DNA of 40,301 nucleotides from Clostridia bacterium (GCA_003563755.1 PWUB01000329.1:1-40301), one strand, 5' to 3'. Shown: positions 25,360-33,535, counted from the stretch's first letter. The notes: a model not told the origin generated them from the letters alone. A program made the numbers and translations.

Positions 25360-26133
25360 GTGTGTGTGAAACAGGTTCCGCGTACGGGTGAGGTGGAAGT
25401 GGATCCCGAAACGGGGAACCTGGTGCGAGAAGGAGTCGCATCGCAGACCAACCCGTACGACCTGCACGCTCTGGAAGCAGCACTCGCGTTGAGGGACCAG
25501 CTGGGAGGCACCGTCACTGCTGTCAGTATGGGGCCACCCCAGGCCGAGGAGGTCCTCCGCGAGGCTTTATGGATGGGAGCTGATACCGCTGTTCTCCTGT
25601 CCGATCCGGGCTTTGCCGGTGCTGACACCCTCGCCACCAGCTACACCCTGGCCAGGGCGATCTCCCGGTTGAACCACGACATGATCCTGTGCGGCATGCA
25701 GACCACCGATGGGGACACTGCCCAGGTGGGTCCCGGGGTGGCGGAGTTTTTGAGCATACCGCATGTATCGTATGTGAACAGGATAGTGACGGTCCGGAGC
25801 AGGGTTATCGAGGTCGTCACAGACCTTGGGGGTGAAGAGGCGGCTCTGCGGCTGGAGCTGCCATGCCTTCTCACGGTGACGCGGGACCTCAACCAGCCGC
25901 GCCTTCCGTCATTCCGACGTCGGCTGGCAACACAGGGACACGAAATACCCCTATGGAGCAGGGCTGACCTGGAGGGTGGCGGGCCGACCTACTTCGGGCT
26001 CGAGGGTTCGCCCACCCGGGTGGACCGGGTCTTTTCTCCGGAGCCGGAGCTCGAACGGGAGACCTGGCGTGGAGATCCTGATCACCTGGGCCGCAGATTA
26101 GCTGCGAAGCTGGGGGAGCTGAGGTTCTTATGA
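25360..26133 (+). CDS. etfB: Electron transfer flavoprotein beta subunit (start anomalous)
   Basis: EtfB binds the nucleotide/FAD at the interface with EtfA and passes electrons. The sequence CVKQVPRTGEVEVDPETG, NPYDLHALEAAL, LREALWMGADTAVLL, ILCGMQTTDGDTAQVG and LPCLLTVTRDLNQPRLPS is typical. The family start MxIVVCVKQVP is encoded as IIDLVVCVKQV from 25345, but no ATG, GTG or TTG precedes it in frame; the nearest ATG (25341) is one base out of frame. GTG 25360 is the first in-frame conventional start and would remove the first strand. Either a rare ATC/ATA start is used or one base is extra at 25343-25344. It overlaps etfA by 4 bp. Confidence 0.87.
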   Translation: MCVKQVPRTGEVEVDPETGNLVREGVASQTNPYDLHALEAALALRDQLGGTVTAVSMGPPQAEEVLREALWMGADTAVLLSDPGFAGADTLATSYTLARAISRLNHDMILCGMQTTDGDTAQVGPGVAEFLSIPHVSYVNRIVTVRSRVIEVVTDLGGEEAALRLELPCLLTVTRDLNQPRLPSFRRRLATQGHEIPLWSRADLEGGGPTYFGLEGSPTRVDRVFSPEPELERETWRGDPDHLGRRLAAKLGELRFL

Positions 26134-27335
26134 GCAGGCTGAAGATAGATGCAGGTCTGTGTGACGGCTGCGGCCTCTGTGTAGAGGTGTGTCCTTTCGA
26201 CGGCATCGTAGTTGAAGACGACAGGGCTGGCTTCACCGACAACTGCCGGGCGTGCCCGATCTGTGAGGATCAGTGTCCCAGGGGTGCGGTGTACGTGGTC
26301 GAGGACGAGGGGCCGCTCGGGGACGGACATCAGGGGATCATGGTGGTTGCTGAGATATCAAGCGGACGGATCCAGCCGGTCACGTCGGAACTCCTCGGTG
26401 AGGCGAGACGGCTCGCATCTTCTGCCAAGACGACTGTCCACTGTGTGGTGTGCGGCTTTGAATGCACGGATCTGGCCCGGGATCTACTTCGCCTGGGGCC
26501 GGACACCGTATCGGTATATGACCACCAGGATCTGGAGCATTTTCGCCCCGAGCCCTTCACCGATGCCCTGGAGAACGCAGTGAGCAGGGCCAGGCCGGCG
26601 GTGCTGTTGATGGCGGGGACCCCCGCGGGACGCGGCCTGGCACCCAGGCTGGCCGTCCGCCTGCGCACCGGCCTCACGGCCGACTGCACTTCCCTTCAGA
26701 TGACCACCGGTGGTAGGCTCCTTCAGACAAGGCCCGCCTTCGGTGGAGACATCATGGCTACCATCGTGACGCCCACGGGCAGGCCCCAGATGGCGACGGT
26801 GCGGCCCGGTGTCATGCCGCCCGCGGGGGCGGTGGGAGATCCCCGGGGACGACTCGAGATCTGCAGGTTCTCACCCGGTGAATACCGCTCACGCGTAGTG
26901 GGAGTTCAGCCCGCTCCCCCCGGAGAAACCGTTGCGGATGCCGATGTGATCGTCGCGGCGGGCAGGGGGGTCCGCCAGCGTGAAGACCTTGTCATGCTGG
27001 AGAAGCTGGCCGATGCCCTGGGTGGTATGCTGGGATGCAGCCGGCCCCTGGTGGAGCGGGGATGGCTTGCAAGCACCCGCCAGGTGGGCCTCAGCGGTCG
27101 TACAGTCCGACCGAGACTGTATATCGCCTGCGGAATCCACGGTGCCATCCAGCACGTCGCCGGCATGCGTTCGAGTGAACTGATAGTGGCCATCAACTCC
27201 GACGAGGATGCTCCCATATTCGACGTAGCCCACCATGCCGTGGTTGGAGACCTCTACGAGGTAATACCGGCGGCTCTCGATGCCATAGAGAGGAGGGGCG
27301 ATCCGCATGTCCTTTCAGCCTGTGACCAGGGATGA
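26130..27335 (+). CDS. etfA: Electron transfer flavoprotein alpha subunit with N-terminal 2x[4Fe-4S] ferredoxin domain
   Basis: A 401-residue EtfA. The N-terminal 60 residues are a ferredoxin with CDGCGLCVEVCP and CRACPICEDQCP, giving two cubane clusters; this extension is known from LctC of electron-confurcating lactate dehydrogenase and similar systems. The ETF-alpha region follows (MVVAEISSGRIQPVT) and the FAD-binding C-domain (VGLSGRTVRPRLYIACGI, AIQHVAGMRSSELIVAIN, APIFDVAHHAVVGDLYEV). The usual ADYGIVGD is AHHAVVGD and GISGAIQH is GIHGAIQH, so FAD contacts may differ. It overlaps the dehydrogenase gene by 29 bp. Confidence 0.92.
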   Translation: MSRLKIDAGLCDGCGLCVEVCPFDGIVVEDDRAGFTDNCRACPICEDQCPRGAVYVVEDEGPLGDGHQGIMVVAEISSGRIQPVTSELLGEARRLASSAKTTVHCVVCGFECTDLARDLLRLGPDTVSVYDHQDLEHFRPEPFTDALENAVSRARPAVLLMAGTPAGRGLAPRLAVRLRTGLTADCTSLQMTTGGRLLQTRPAFGGDIMATIVTPTGRPQMATVRPGVMPPAGAVGDPRGRLEICRFSPGEYRSRVVGVQPAPPGETVADADVIVAAGRGVRQREDLVMLEKLADALGGMLGCSRPLVERGWLASTRQVGLSGRTVRPRLYIACGIHGAIQHVAGMRSSELIVAINSDEDAPIFDVAHHAVVGDLYEVIPAALDAIERRGDPHVLSACDQG

Positions 27336-28698
27336 TGTGCTGCGCCTGACGGAGATTGTTGGGGCAAAGGCGCTCCTTCAGCGAGAGTCCATTCCGGAGG
27401 AGTTTACCCATGATGAGATGGCTCCGGTGAGTGCCTGGCCTGATGTGCTGGTCAGGCCGAGTACGACAGAGCAAGTATCCGGGGTTCTGCGCCACTGCAG
27501 CGAACGCTGCATACCGGTCACACCCAGGGGTTCGGGCACAGGCCTCATGGGTGGTGCCGTCGCGGTCCGCGGTGGTATCCTGATGGATCTATCGGTGATG
27601 AAAGATATCGTCGAAATCGACCCCGCGAACATGGTGGCCCGCGTGCAGCCCGGAGTAACGCTCATGGAGCTTTCCGAGGCCGTAGAAGCCGAGGGGTTGT
27701 TCTATGCCCCGGATCCTGGCGAAAAGAGCGGGAGTATCGGAGGAAATGTCAACACCAATGCGGGAGGTATGCGGGCCGTGAAGTACGGAGTCACTCGGGA
27801 TCATATCCGCGGTATGGAGGTGGTCCTCTCAGGGGGGGACGTCCTCCGCCTGGGCGGACGGGTGGCCAAGAACTCCACGGGATACCAGCTCATGCACCTG
27901 ATAATAGGAAGCGAGGGCACCCTGGCCGTTGTCACTGAGATCACCGTCAGACTTCTTCCCAAGCCGCCCCTGCTATCGTCCTTGCTCGTTCCCTTCGAGT
28001 CCCTGGAGGAGGCCATAGGTACCGTTCCCAAGTTCGCCGAGGCAGGAATCATGCCCCAGGCCGTCGAGTTCATGCGGAGGGGCGTGATCGAGGCCTCCGA
28101 GAAGTACCTGGGGAAGCCCTTTCCCGACAGCAGTGCACCGGCGTACCTACTACTGAGATTCGACGGGACGTCGAGTGAAGAGCTCGCCGCGCAGATGGAA
28201 GCCGCCGCCCATCTGTGCCTTCACGAGGGAGCCTTGGATGCCCTCATCGCTGATACGGCTGAGAGACAGGATGCATTGTGGGATGCCAGGGGGGCTTTCA
28301 TAGAGGCCATCAAGACGGACAACGAGATCGACGAGTGTGACGTGGTGGTTCCCCGAGCCCGCATACCTGAAATGGTACTTCATGCTGACCGGGTGTCCGC
28401 GGAGGTGGGGATTCGCCTTGAGAGTTTCGGTCACGCCGGAGACGGCAACATACACATATTCATGGTGCGGGATGGACTCTGTGAGCAGGAGTGGGGGAGG
28501 CGTAAGGGACGAACGATGGACATGCTGTACGAAGAGGCCGCCAGGCTGGGGGGACTGGTCAGCGGCGAACACGGGATCGGTCATTCGCGCCGGTCTCACT
28601 TCCGTCATTACACTGACGACGTCCAGCTGGAGCTGATGCGGGGTATCAAGGACATCTTCGATCCAGCGGGCATTTTGAATCCTGACAAGATCCTGTGA
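27307..28698 (+). CDS. FAD-linked 2-hydroxyacid dehydrogenase, GlcD/LctD-like
   Basis: A 463-residue flavoprotein of the vanillyl-alcohol-oxidase/GlcD family, which oxidises D- or L-2-hydroxyacids such as lactate or glycolate. The FAD-binding segments are VTPRGSGTGLMGGAV and DPGEKSGSIGGNVNTNAGG; FAD-linked oxidase C-domain motifs are ESFGHAGDGNIHIF and GLVSGEHGIGHSRR. ATG 27307 has GAGGAGGGG upstream and lies within etfA. The order EtfB - ferredoxin-EtfA - GlcD-like is that of LctBCD in Acetobacterium woodii, where NAD+ reduction by lactate is driven by ferredoxin oxidation. No lactate permease or racemase is seen, so the actual substrate is unsettled. Confidence 0.9.
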   Translation: MSFQPVTRDDVLRLTEIVGAKALLQRESIPEEFTHDEMAPVSAWPDVLVRPSTTEQVSGVLRHCSERCIPVTPRGSGTGLMGGAVAVRGGILMDLSVMKDIVEIDPANMVARVQPGVTLMELSEAVEAEGLFYAPDPGEKSGSIGGNVNTNAGGMRAVKYGVTRDHIRGMEVVLSGGDVLRLGGRVAKNSTGYQLMHLIIGSEGTLAVVTEITVRLLPKPPLLSSLLVPFESLEEAIGTVPKFAEAGIMPQAVEFMRRGVIEASEKYLGKPFPDSSAPAYLLLRFDGTSSEELAAQMEAAAHLCLHEGALDALIADTAERQDALWDARGAFIEAIKTDNEIDECDVVVPRARIPEMVLHADRVSAEVGIRLESFGHAGDGNIHIFMVRDGLCEQEWGRRKGRTMDMLYEEAARLGGLVSGEHGIGHSRRSHFRHYTDDVQLELMRGIKDIFDPAGILNPDKIL

Positions 28699-28709
28699 AG
28701 GAGGCTGGT

Positions 28710-30302
28710 ATGCTTTTTGATATCTTGATCAGAAGGGCAAGGGTGTTTGACGGTGCAGGCAACCCGTGGATCACGGCCGATATAGGTGTCACCGGTGATA
28801 CCATAGAGGCCGTCGGTGACCTGAGGACAGCTTCAGCGAGGGAGGAAATTGATGCGTGTGCACTGACGGCAGCTCCTGGATTCATCGACATCCACACACA
28901 TTCGGACATGCCCCTCCTCATCGAGGGTGCTGCCCACTCTCACGTCCGCCAGGGTGTAACCACTAACGTGATCGGAAACTGCGGAACATCCCTCGCACCG
29001 GTCACGGATCGTTCAGTGGAGTACCTGAGAGCCCGCGCCGAGGAGGCCGGGGTGGATTTTGAGTGGCGGTCGATGGCCGAGTACCTTGACTGCCTGGAGG
29101 AATCCAGAGTCAGCGTGAACGTGCTGCCCCTGGTGGGTCAGGGCACTCTACGGGGATCGGTCATGGGTTTCGTGGATCGGGAGCCTGATGACGAAGAGTT
29201 GGATCAGATGCGGTGCCTGACCAGGCAGGCCATGGAGGATGGAGCCTTCGGGCTGAGCACCGGGCTCATCTATGTACCCGGCAGCTACGCGCACACCGAC
29301 GAACTGGTCAGCCTTTCTGACGTGGTGAGTGAATACGGTGGGCTGTATGCTACCCACATACGCGGCGAGAACGACACCCTTCTGGACGCCTTTCGTGAGG
29401 CCCTTGAGATCGGTCGACTGGCGAACGTGCCGGTCCAGGTCTCCCACGTCAAGGCCATGGGGCGTCACATGTGGGGCGCGAGCTCAGATCTCCTTGAGTT
29501 GCTCGACAATGCCCGGCAGCAGGGTGTTGACGTCACCGGCGATCAATACCCCTACAACGCCTCTGCAACCGGACTCGGCGCGTATTTGCCTCCCTGGGCT
29601 CACGTGGGAGGTGCTGAGAAACTGAGGACGCGGCTAGGGGATCCAGAGATGCGGGCCAAGATCAGGCGTGACATGCTCGAGGGTACACAGGGATGGGTCA
29701 GCCTTCACAGGGGCGTGGGCTGGGAGAACACGCTGATCACCCGCTGCTGTCAGGAGGACCTCGAGGGCCGCTCGGTGTCGGACATAGCCGTCGATCGGGA
29801 GCAGGACCCCTTTGACACCGCCTTCGACATCCTGGCGGAATGCGAGGGCCGGGTGGGGGTGGTGTATTTCACCATAGGTGATGAGGATCTCGAACGAATC
29901 ATGTCGCACCCGGCCATCATGATCGGTTCGGACTCCAGCGCTGTTTCAGCCGAGGGTCCGCTGGCGCGAGGCAAGCCCCATCCCCGGGCTTTTGGCACCT
30001 TCTCCCGGGTCCTGGGCCTGTACGCCAGGGAGAAGGGAACGGTGGGACTCGCTGATGCCATCCGCAAGATGACCTCGATGCCTGCACACCGAATGGGTCT
30101 GCACGACCGCGGCCTCCTGCGCCCGGGCATGAAGGCCGATGTGGTGCTTTTCGATGCCGAGGTAGTGGCGGACCAGGCCACCTACACCGAACCGTTTTGT
30201 TACCCGACGGGTATGCACCGCGTCTTCGTCAATGGACAGGAGACCGTGCGCGACGGTGAACACCTGGGCGTGCATGCGGGACGAGTTCTGCGCCGTCGGT
30301 GA
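28710..30302 (+). CDS. N-acyl-D-amino-acid deacylase (D-aminoacylase family)
   Basis: A 530-residue amidohydrolase-superfamily enzyme that removes acyl groups from N-acyl-D-amino acids, or a close relative. Motifs: FDGAGNPWITADIGV, GFIDIHTHSDMPLL with the HxH metal site, NVIGNCGTSLAPV with the bridging Cys, GLSTGLIYVPGSYA, GLYATHIRGEND, VQVSHVKAMG, MIGSDSSAVS with the catalytic Asp, HPRAFGTFSRVLG and the final ADVVLFD. ATG 28710 has AAGGAGG upstream; the in-frame GTG 28695 lacks a site. It follows the dehydrogenase gene closely (11 bp), so it is probably in the same operon. Confidence 0.9.
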   Translation: MLFDILIRRARVFDGAGNPWITADIGVTGDTIEAVGDLRTASAREEIDACALTAAPGFIDIHTHSDMPLLIEGAAHSHVRQGVTTNVIGNCGTSLAPVTDRSVEYLRARAEEAGVDFEWRSMAEYLDCLEESRVSVNVLPLVGQGTLRGSVMGFVDREPDDEELDQMRCLTRQAMEDGAFGLSTGLIYVPGSYAHTDELVSLSDVVSEYGGLYATHIRGENDTLLDAFREALEIGRLANVPVQVSHVKAMGRHMWGASSDLLELLDNARQQGVDVTGDQYPYNASATGLGAYLPPWAHVGGAEKLRTRLGDPEMRAKIRRDMLEGTQGWVSLHRGVGWENTLITRCCQEDLEGRSVSDIAVDREQDPFDTAFDILAECEGRVGVVYFTIGDEDLERIMSHPAIMIGSDSSAVSAEGPLARGKPHPRAFGTFSRVLGLYAREKGTVGLADAIRKMTSMPAHRMGLHDRGLLRPGMKADVVLFDAEVVADQATYTEPFCYPTGMHRVFVNGQETVRDGEHLGVHAGRVLRRR

Positions 30303-30323
30303 CCTGAGAGGGGATGAGAGATA

Positions 30324-31799
30324 GTGCAGCCAAAGCGACTTGTAATCGGTCAGATAAGCCATGAGACGAACTCTTTCAGTCCCATTCGTACGGACCTTCA
30401 TCATTTCTCCGCCCGATCTTACCTTCGGGGCGCAGACATCCTCGAGCGTTTCGCAGCTACGAGAACGCCCCTGGGAGGTTTCATACAGTACGCAGGGGAC
30501 ATGGGAGCCCAAGTCATACCGACGGTTGCGGCCTCCGCGGTGCCGTCCGGATGGGTCCGCACCCGGGCCTATGAGCAGCTCCTCGAGGAGCTGCTGGGTG
30601 GAATACGACGGGCGGGTTCCGTGGACGGTGTGCTCCTCGCCCTGCATGGTGCCATGGTCACCGAGGATGTCCCCGATGCCGAGGGTGATATTCTCCGGAG
30701 GGTTCGCGAGCTGGTGGGTCCGCACGTGCCCGTGGCATGCACCCTGGATTACCATGCTAATCTTACGGACGCCATGGTTTCTCACGCCGATGGCCTCTTC
30801 GGCTACAACACCTATCCCCATGTGGACGGCTGGGATAGGGCCCTCGAGGCCGCCGGGTTCATGAAGGGATTATTCGAGGAGGAGTTCTCGCCGGTGAGCG
30901 TGGTGGTGCGCCCACCGGTTGCGCCGGGCGTGGTGCCGGCACGAACCGGTTGGGGACCAATCAAGTCGCTCATGGAGAGGGCGTTCGCCTGGGAAGAGGA
31001 GCCCGGTGTGATCAACGTGAGCGTGTACGGCGGTTTCGTGTACTCGGACATCGAGGAAGCAGGCCTGGCTTTCTTGGCCACCACCGATGCAGACCCCGAC
31101 CTGGCACGGCGCATCGCCCAGGAGCTGGCCGATGCGGCCTGGGGCATGCGGCGCGATTTCGCCAGGGACATGATGAAACCCGCCGAGGCTGTGGAGTACG
31201 CGATAAAGAGACCGAAAGGGCCGGTGATCCTCGCCGATGTCGCAGACAACACCGGTGGAGGTGCATCCGGTGACGGCACCGAGATTCTGAGGGCTCTTGT
31301 CGATCAGGATGCCCGGGATGCAGCGGTGGTGACAATACCTGATCCCGAGGCAGCCCGGATCGCATTCACCGCCGGGGTAGGTGGTGTCTTCGATGCTCCC
31401 GTGGGCGGTAAGATCGACGATGCGCACGGTGATCCTGTCCATGTGCGGGGAGAAGTGAGGCTCCTTTCCGACGGCCGCTTCGTACACCGCGGGCCGATGT
31501 CCACGGGACTGACGTCCTCGCTGGGCAGAACCGCAGTGGTGGTCTCGGGCGGAGTGGAGATCATCATCAATGACAAGCGGCTCCAACCCGTCGATCCCGA
31601 GGCACCCCGCTCCGTGGGTATTGACCCGCTGCATCGGCACATAGTGGTTCTCAAGTCGTCCGTACACTACCGTGCGTCCTACGAGCCCATAGCTGCCGAG
31701 ATCGTTGAGGTTGATGGTCCCGGTCTCAGCAGTCCCAACCTGGACCGCTTCGAATTTCGCCGCATTCGACGCCCCGTGTTCCCCATAGACCCCATGTAG
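30324..31799 (+). CDS. M81 family metallopeptidase (MlrC-like)
   Basis: A 491-residue protein of the M81/MlrC family, named for the last peptidase in microcystin breakdown but widespread in bacteria that do not degrade microcystin. Family patterns: GQISHETNSFSPIRTDL with the first metal ligands, VDGVLLALHGAMVTE, CTLDYHANLTDAM, FGYNTYPHVDGWD, ADVADNTGGGASGDGTEIL and a C-terminal MlrC domain ending at VEVDGPGLSSPNL. Start GTG 30324 has GAGAGGGGATGAGAG upstream. It sits 21 bp after the D-aminoacylase; together they suggest hydrolysis of unusual (D-residue or N-acyl) peptides. Confidence 0.9.
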   Translation: MQPKRLVIGQISHETNSFSPIRTDLHHFSARSYLRGADILERFAATRTPLGGFIQYAGDMGAQVIPTVAASAVPSGWVRTRAYEQLLEELLGGIRRAGSVDGVLLALHGAMVTEDVPDAEGDILRRVRELVGPHVPVACTLDYHANLTDAMVSHADGLFGYNTYPHVDGWDRALEAAGFMKGLFEEEFSPVSVVVRPPVAPGVVPARTGWGPIKSLMERAFAWEEEPGVINVSVYGGFVYSDIEEAGLAFLATTDADPDLARRIAQELADAAWGMRRDFARDMMKPAEAVEYAIKRPKGPVILADVADNTGGGASGDGTEILRALVDQDARDAAVVTIPDPEAARIAFTAGVGGVFDAPVGGKIDDAHGDPVHVRGEVRLLSDGRFVHRGPMSTGLTSSLGRTAVVVSGGVEIIINDKRLQPVDPEAPRSVGIDPLHRHIVVLKSSVHYRASYEPIAAEIVEVDGPGLSSPNLDRFEFRRIRRPVFPIDPM

Positions 31800-31805
31800 A
31801 CCCCA

Positions 31806-31836
31806 GCGGGGCGGTGGCCCAAAGGCGCCGCCCCGC
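31806..31836 (+). terminator. GC-rich hairpin after the mlrC-like gene
   Basis: GCGGGGCGG (31806-31814) pairs with CCGCCCCGC (31828-31836) around a 13-nt loop, 6 bp after the stop codon. No U-tract follows, so it may be a weak or factor-assisted terminator. The rest of the gap to the next gene (to 32037) has no convincing gene or promoter; TTCACA at 31952 with TAGCTA at 31975 is a poor candidate. Confidence 0.5.
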
Positions 31837-32037
31837 CCGCCCTCGAGTTTCGCTCGGGTCGTAGCCCTCGTGCTTTCTGGGGGCGGTGGCCTCAGGCACC
31901 CGTCATTGAGGGCATCACCTACCTGACGTATCCTCTGGATTTAACAGTCTTTTCACAGTTAGAGCAAAGTCCTGTAGCTAGTGCCGGCTACACTGTGAAT
32001 GACAGAGACGCAGAGAGCAAGGGAAGGGGATGGGCAC

Positions 32038-33006
32038 ATGTTCACGGGTAAGAAGCAGATCCTTCTGATAGCAGGGGTAGTCCTACTGTCGATCGCCGTA
32101 GCGGGGTGCTCGGCGCTGCTTGAGGCCAGGGAAGGGGATTCTGTCCAGCCGCAGGAAACCGACAAACCAGCGGGTTCGGAAGGGGATTTCTTCGTGTACG
32201 GTGAGATTCTATCCATCGACGGGTTGAACCTTCAGATCGAGCAGCACATGGATTCGGGCAGCGTTGACGTCGGCGGAGAAGTCACCCTGGCGGCGGACGC
32301 CCTCGTCTACGCCAACCGCGGGGACGAGGAGGTTGCGGCCTTTCGGGCGGATCTGAAGGTCGGACATGTGGTGGGCATGAACGTGGGCGGTGACGGCCTG
32401 GTGCACAGGGTGATCTACGATGATCTCGAGGCCGCCGATCCGTCCGGGCCCGCCGATCCCACCAGGGGCGAGGTGTTCGTCTACTTCGAGATAGTGGGTC
32501 TGGACCTTGATCAAAGGCTCATTCACATCGAACAGCACATGGATTCTGGTAGCGTCGAGGTCGACAGTCAGCTCCGCCTGGCCGCAGACGTGAGGGTTTA
32601 CGTCAGCGGTCACAGCTCAGAGGTGAAGGCCCGCCCCGAGGATCTCCGCGTCGGGCAGACGGGCGGTCTCATTCTGCACGGTGAGGGCAACCTGAAGGGC
32701 CTGGTGCGTAAGATCATGGTGGACGGGGACGATGAGATCGAGCCCGCGGATCCCAGAAGGGGTGAGATCTTCATCTACGGCGAAATCCTGAAGGTGCAGG
32801 GGCGGACACTGCACATCGAGCAGCACATGGATTCTGGTAGCGTCGACGTGGGCGGTGAGGTCGCAATGGCGGACGACGTCATCATCAGGAGGTCCGTCGG
32901 GGGCCATCCGGTCACACCCATGGAGCCGGGCGAGTTGGAGCCCGGGGACGTGGTGGGCATGATCCAGAACACCGACGGTCTCATAAGAGCCATCATCGTC
33001 GAGTGA
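32038..33006 (+). CDS. Lipoprotein with three copies of an unrecognised beta-rich domain
   Basis: A 322-residue predicted lipoprotein. KKQILLIAGVVLLSIAVAGC is a lipoprotein signal with lipobox AVAGC, Cys24 being the acylated residue. After a short linker come three repeats (about residues 51-128, 144-230 and 241-322), each opening with a (F/I)(V/I)Y(G/F)EI strand, containing the invariant IEQHMDSGSV (at 67, 164, 260), followed by a valine-rich strand and an (L)xVGxxxG(L/M) strand. I do not know this domain. ATG 32038 starts right before the signal; the open frame extends to 31999 without need. A terminator-like hairpin follows, so it is probably monocistronic. Confidence 0.85.
   Translation: MFTGKKQILLIAGVVLLSIAVAGCSALLEAREGDSVQPQETDKPAGSEGDFFVYGEILSIDGLNLQIEQHMDSGSVDVGGEVTLAADALVYANRGDEEVAAFRADLKVGHVVGMNVGGDGLVHRVIYDDLEAADPSGPADPTRGEVFVYFEIVGLDLDQRLIHIEQHMDSGSVEVDSQLRLAADVRVYVSGHSSEVKARPEDLRVGQTGGLILHGEGNLKGLVRKIMVDGDDEIEPADPRRGEIFIYGEILKVQGRTLHIEQHMDSGSVDVGGEVAMADDVIIRRSVGGHPVTPMEPGELEPGDVVGMIQNTDGLIRAIIVE
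32188..33003 (+). repeat. Internal triplication in the lipoprotein gene
   Basis: Three tandem coding repeats of about 80-90 codons. The ten-residue signature is coded at 32236-32265, 32527-32556 and 32815-32844; copies two and three share a nearly identical nucleotide stretch around it (CAGCACATGGATTCTGG and onwards), while copy one differs mainly at third positions. The DNA similarity of the signature far exceeds that of the flanks, suggesting gene conversion or strong constraint. Confidence 0.8.
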
Positions 33007-33032
33007 TGCCGGCACGTTAGAGACTCAGCCCG

Positions 33033-33064
33033 GGGGCGGTCCTCTCCCAGAGGAGGACCGCCCC
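33033..33064 (+). terminator. Hairpin terminator after the lipoprotein gene
   Basis: GGGGCGGTCCTC (33033-33044) pairs perfectly with 33053-33064 around an 8-nt loop, 27 bp after the lipoprotein stop. Only a few scattered T residues follow (TGGCTGTTG), so it is a strong stem with a weak U-tract. Confidence 0.6.
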
Positions 33065-33472
33065 TGGCTGTTGAGGTGCAACCACAGTGCGTCGACTCGC
33101 CGCTTCGGGATCTCCCTACCATGTTGGACTCCCTTCTCCACGTGACACCCTGAGTTCGGGGCGCCGAATGCGGAGCGAAGCGCATACTGGCCGACTAGCA
33201 TCCAGGGGCGGTCGACTCCCGCCTCGGCTCCCCCTTGAGATATCCAGGAGATTGGACGGTTTTCAAACGTATCCGTACACCGGGTGCCGCGGACGCTATC
33301 GAGGTCTGACTCGGTGGTCTGACGACCAGACACAGCCCCTTCTTGCCAGGCTGAAGCCATCTCATCACCATTACCTCGGCCCTGTGCGCTCACGGCGGTA
33401 CGGTGCACGGGTAGCACCGTTCTCCCTCACCCGATCGATGCTCTTCAGGAGGGAGTGACCCTTCCGTTGTTG
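33065..33472. other. About 400 bp without a convincing gene
   Basis: Frames exist on both strands (for example 33087-33458 plus and 33025-33417 minus), but neither has a good ribosome binding site, a recognisable domain or family-like composition, and the minus frame ends inside the lipoprotein terminator. The plus product is very rich in Arg and Ser, as expected for shadow translation. I saw no tRNA or known RNA structure. It could be a decayed gene or an unrecognised RNA. Confidence 0.4.
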
Positions 33473-33501
33473 TCATAATGTCCACCGACCGGCCATAGAT
33501 A
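33473..33501 (+). promoter_or_regulatory. Sigma-E-like promoter of the spoIIIA operon
   Basis: TCATAAT (33473-33479) and CATAGATA (33494-33501) separated by 14 bp match the sporulation sigma-E pattern (KMATATT, 14-15 bp, CATACAMT) at six of seven and five of eight positions. Transcription would start near 33508, about 28 bases before spoIIIAA. SpoIIIA operons are known to be sigma-E dependent in the mother cell. Confidence 0.6.
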
Positions 33502-33535
33502 TTGTAGCAAAGGACAACCTGGGGGATGATCGCCT

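Noticed and set aside
25341..25391. ATG 25341 as an alternative start near etfB
   Set aside because: It is out of frame with etfB and stops after 16 codons; it makes sense only if one base is extra.
25186..25467. N-terminal extension of the methyltransferase-fusion gene
   Set aside because: The extra 94 codons run under the etfB start region, lack a ribosome binding site and look non-coding (many His, Pro, Cys).
33025..33417. A 130-codon minus-strand frame in the same gap
   Set aside because: Its 3' end lies in the lipoprotein terminator stem and the sequence has no family features; a decayed mobile element was considered but no terminal repeats or transposase motifs are visible.
33087..33458. 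A 123-codon plus-strand frame before spoIIIAA
   Set aside because: No ribosome binding site, Arg/Ser-rich shadow-like composition, no recognisable domain.
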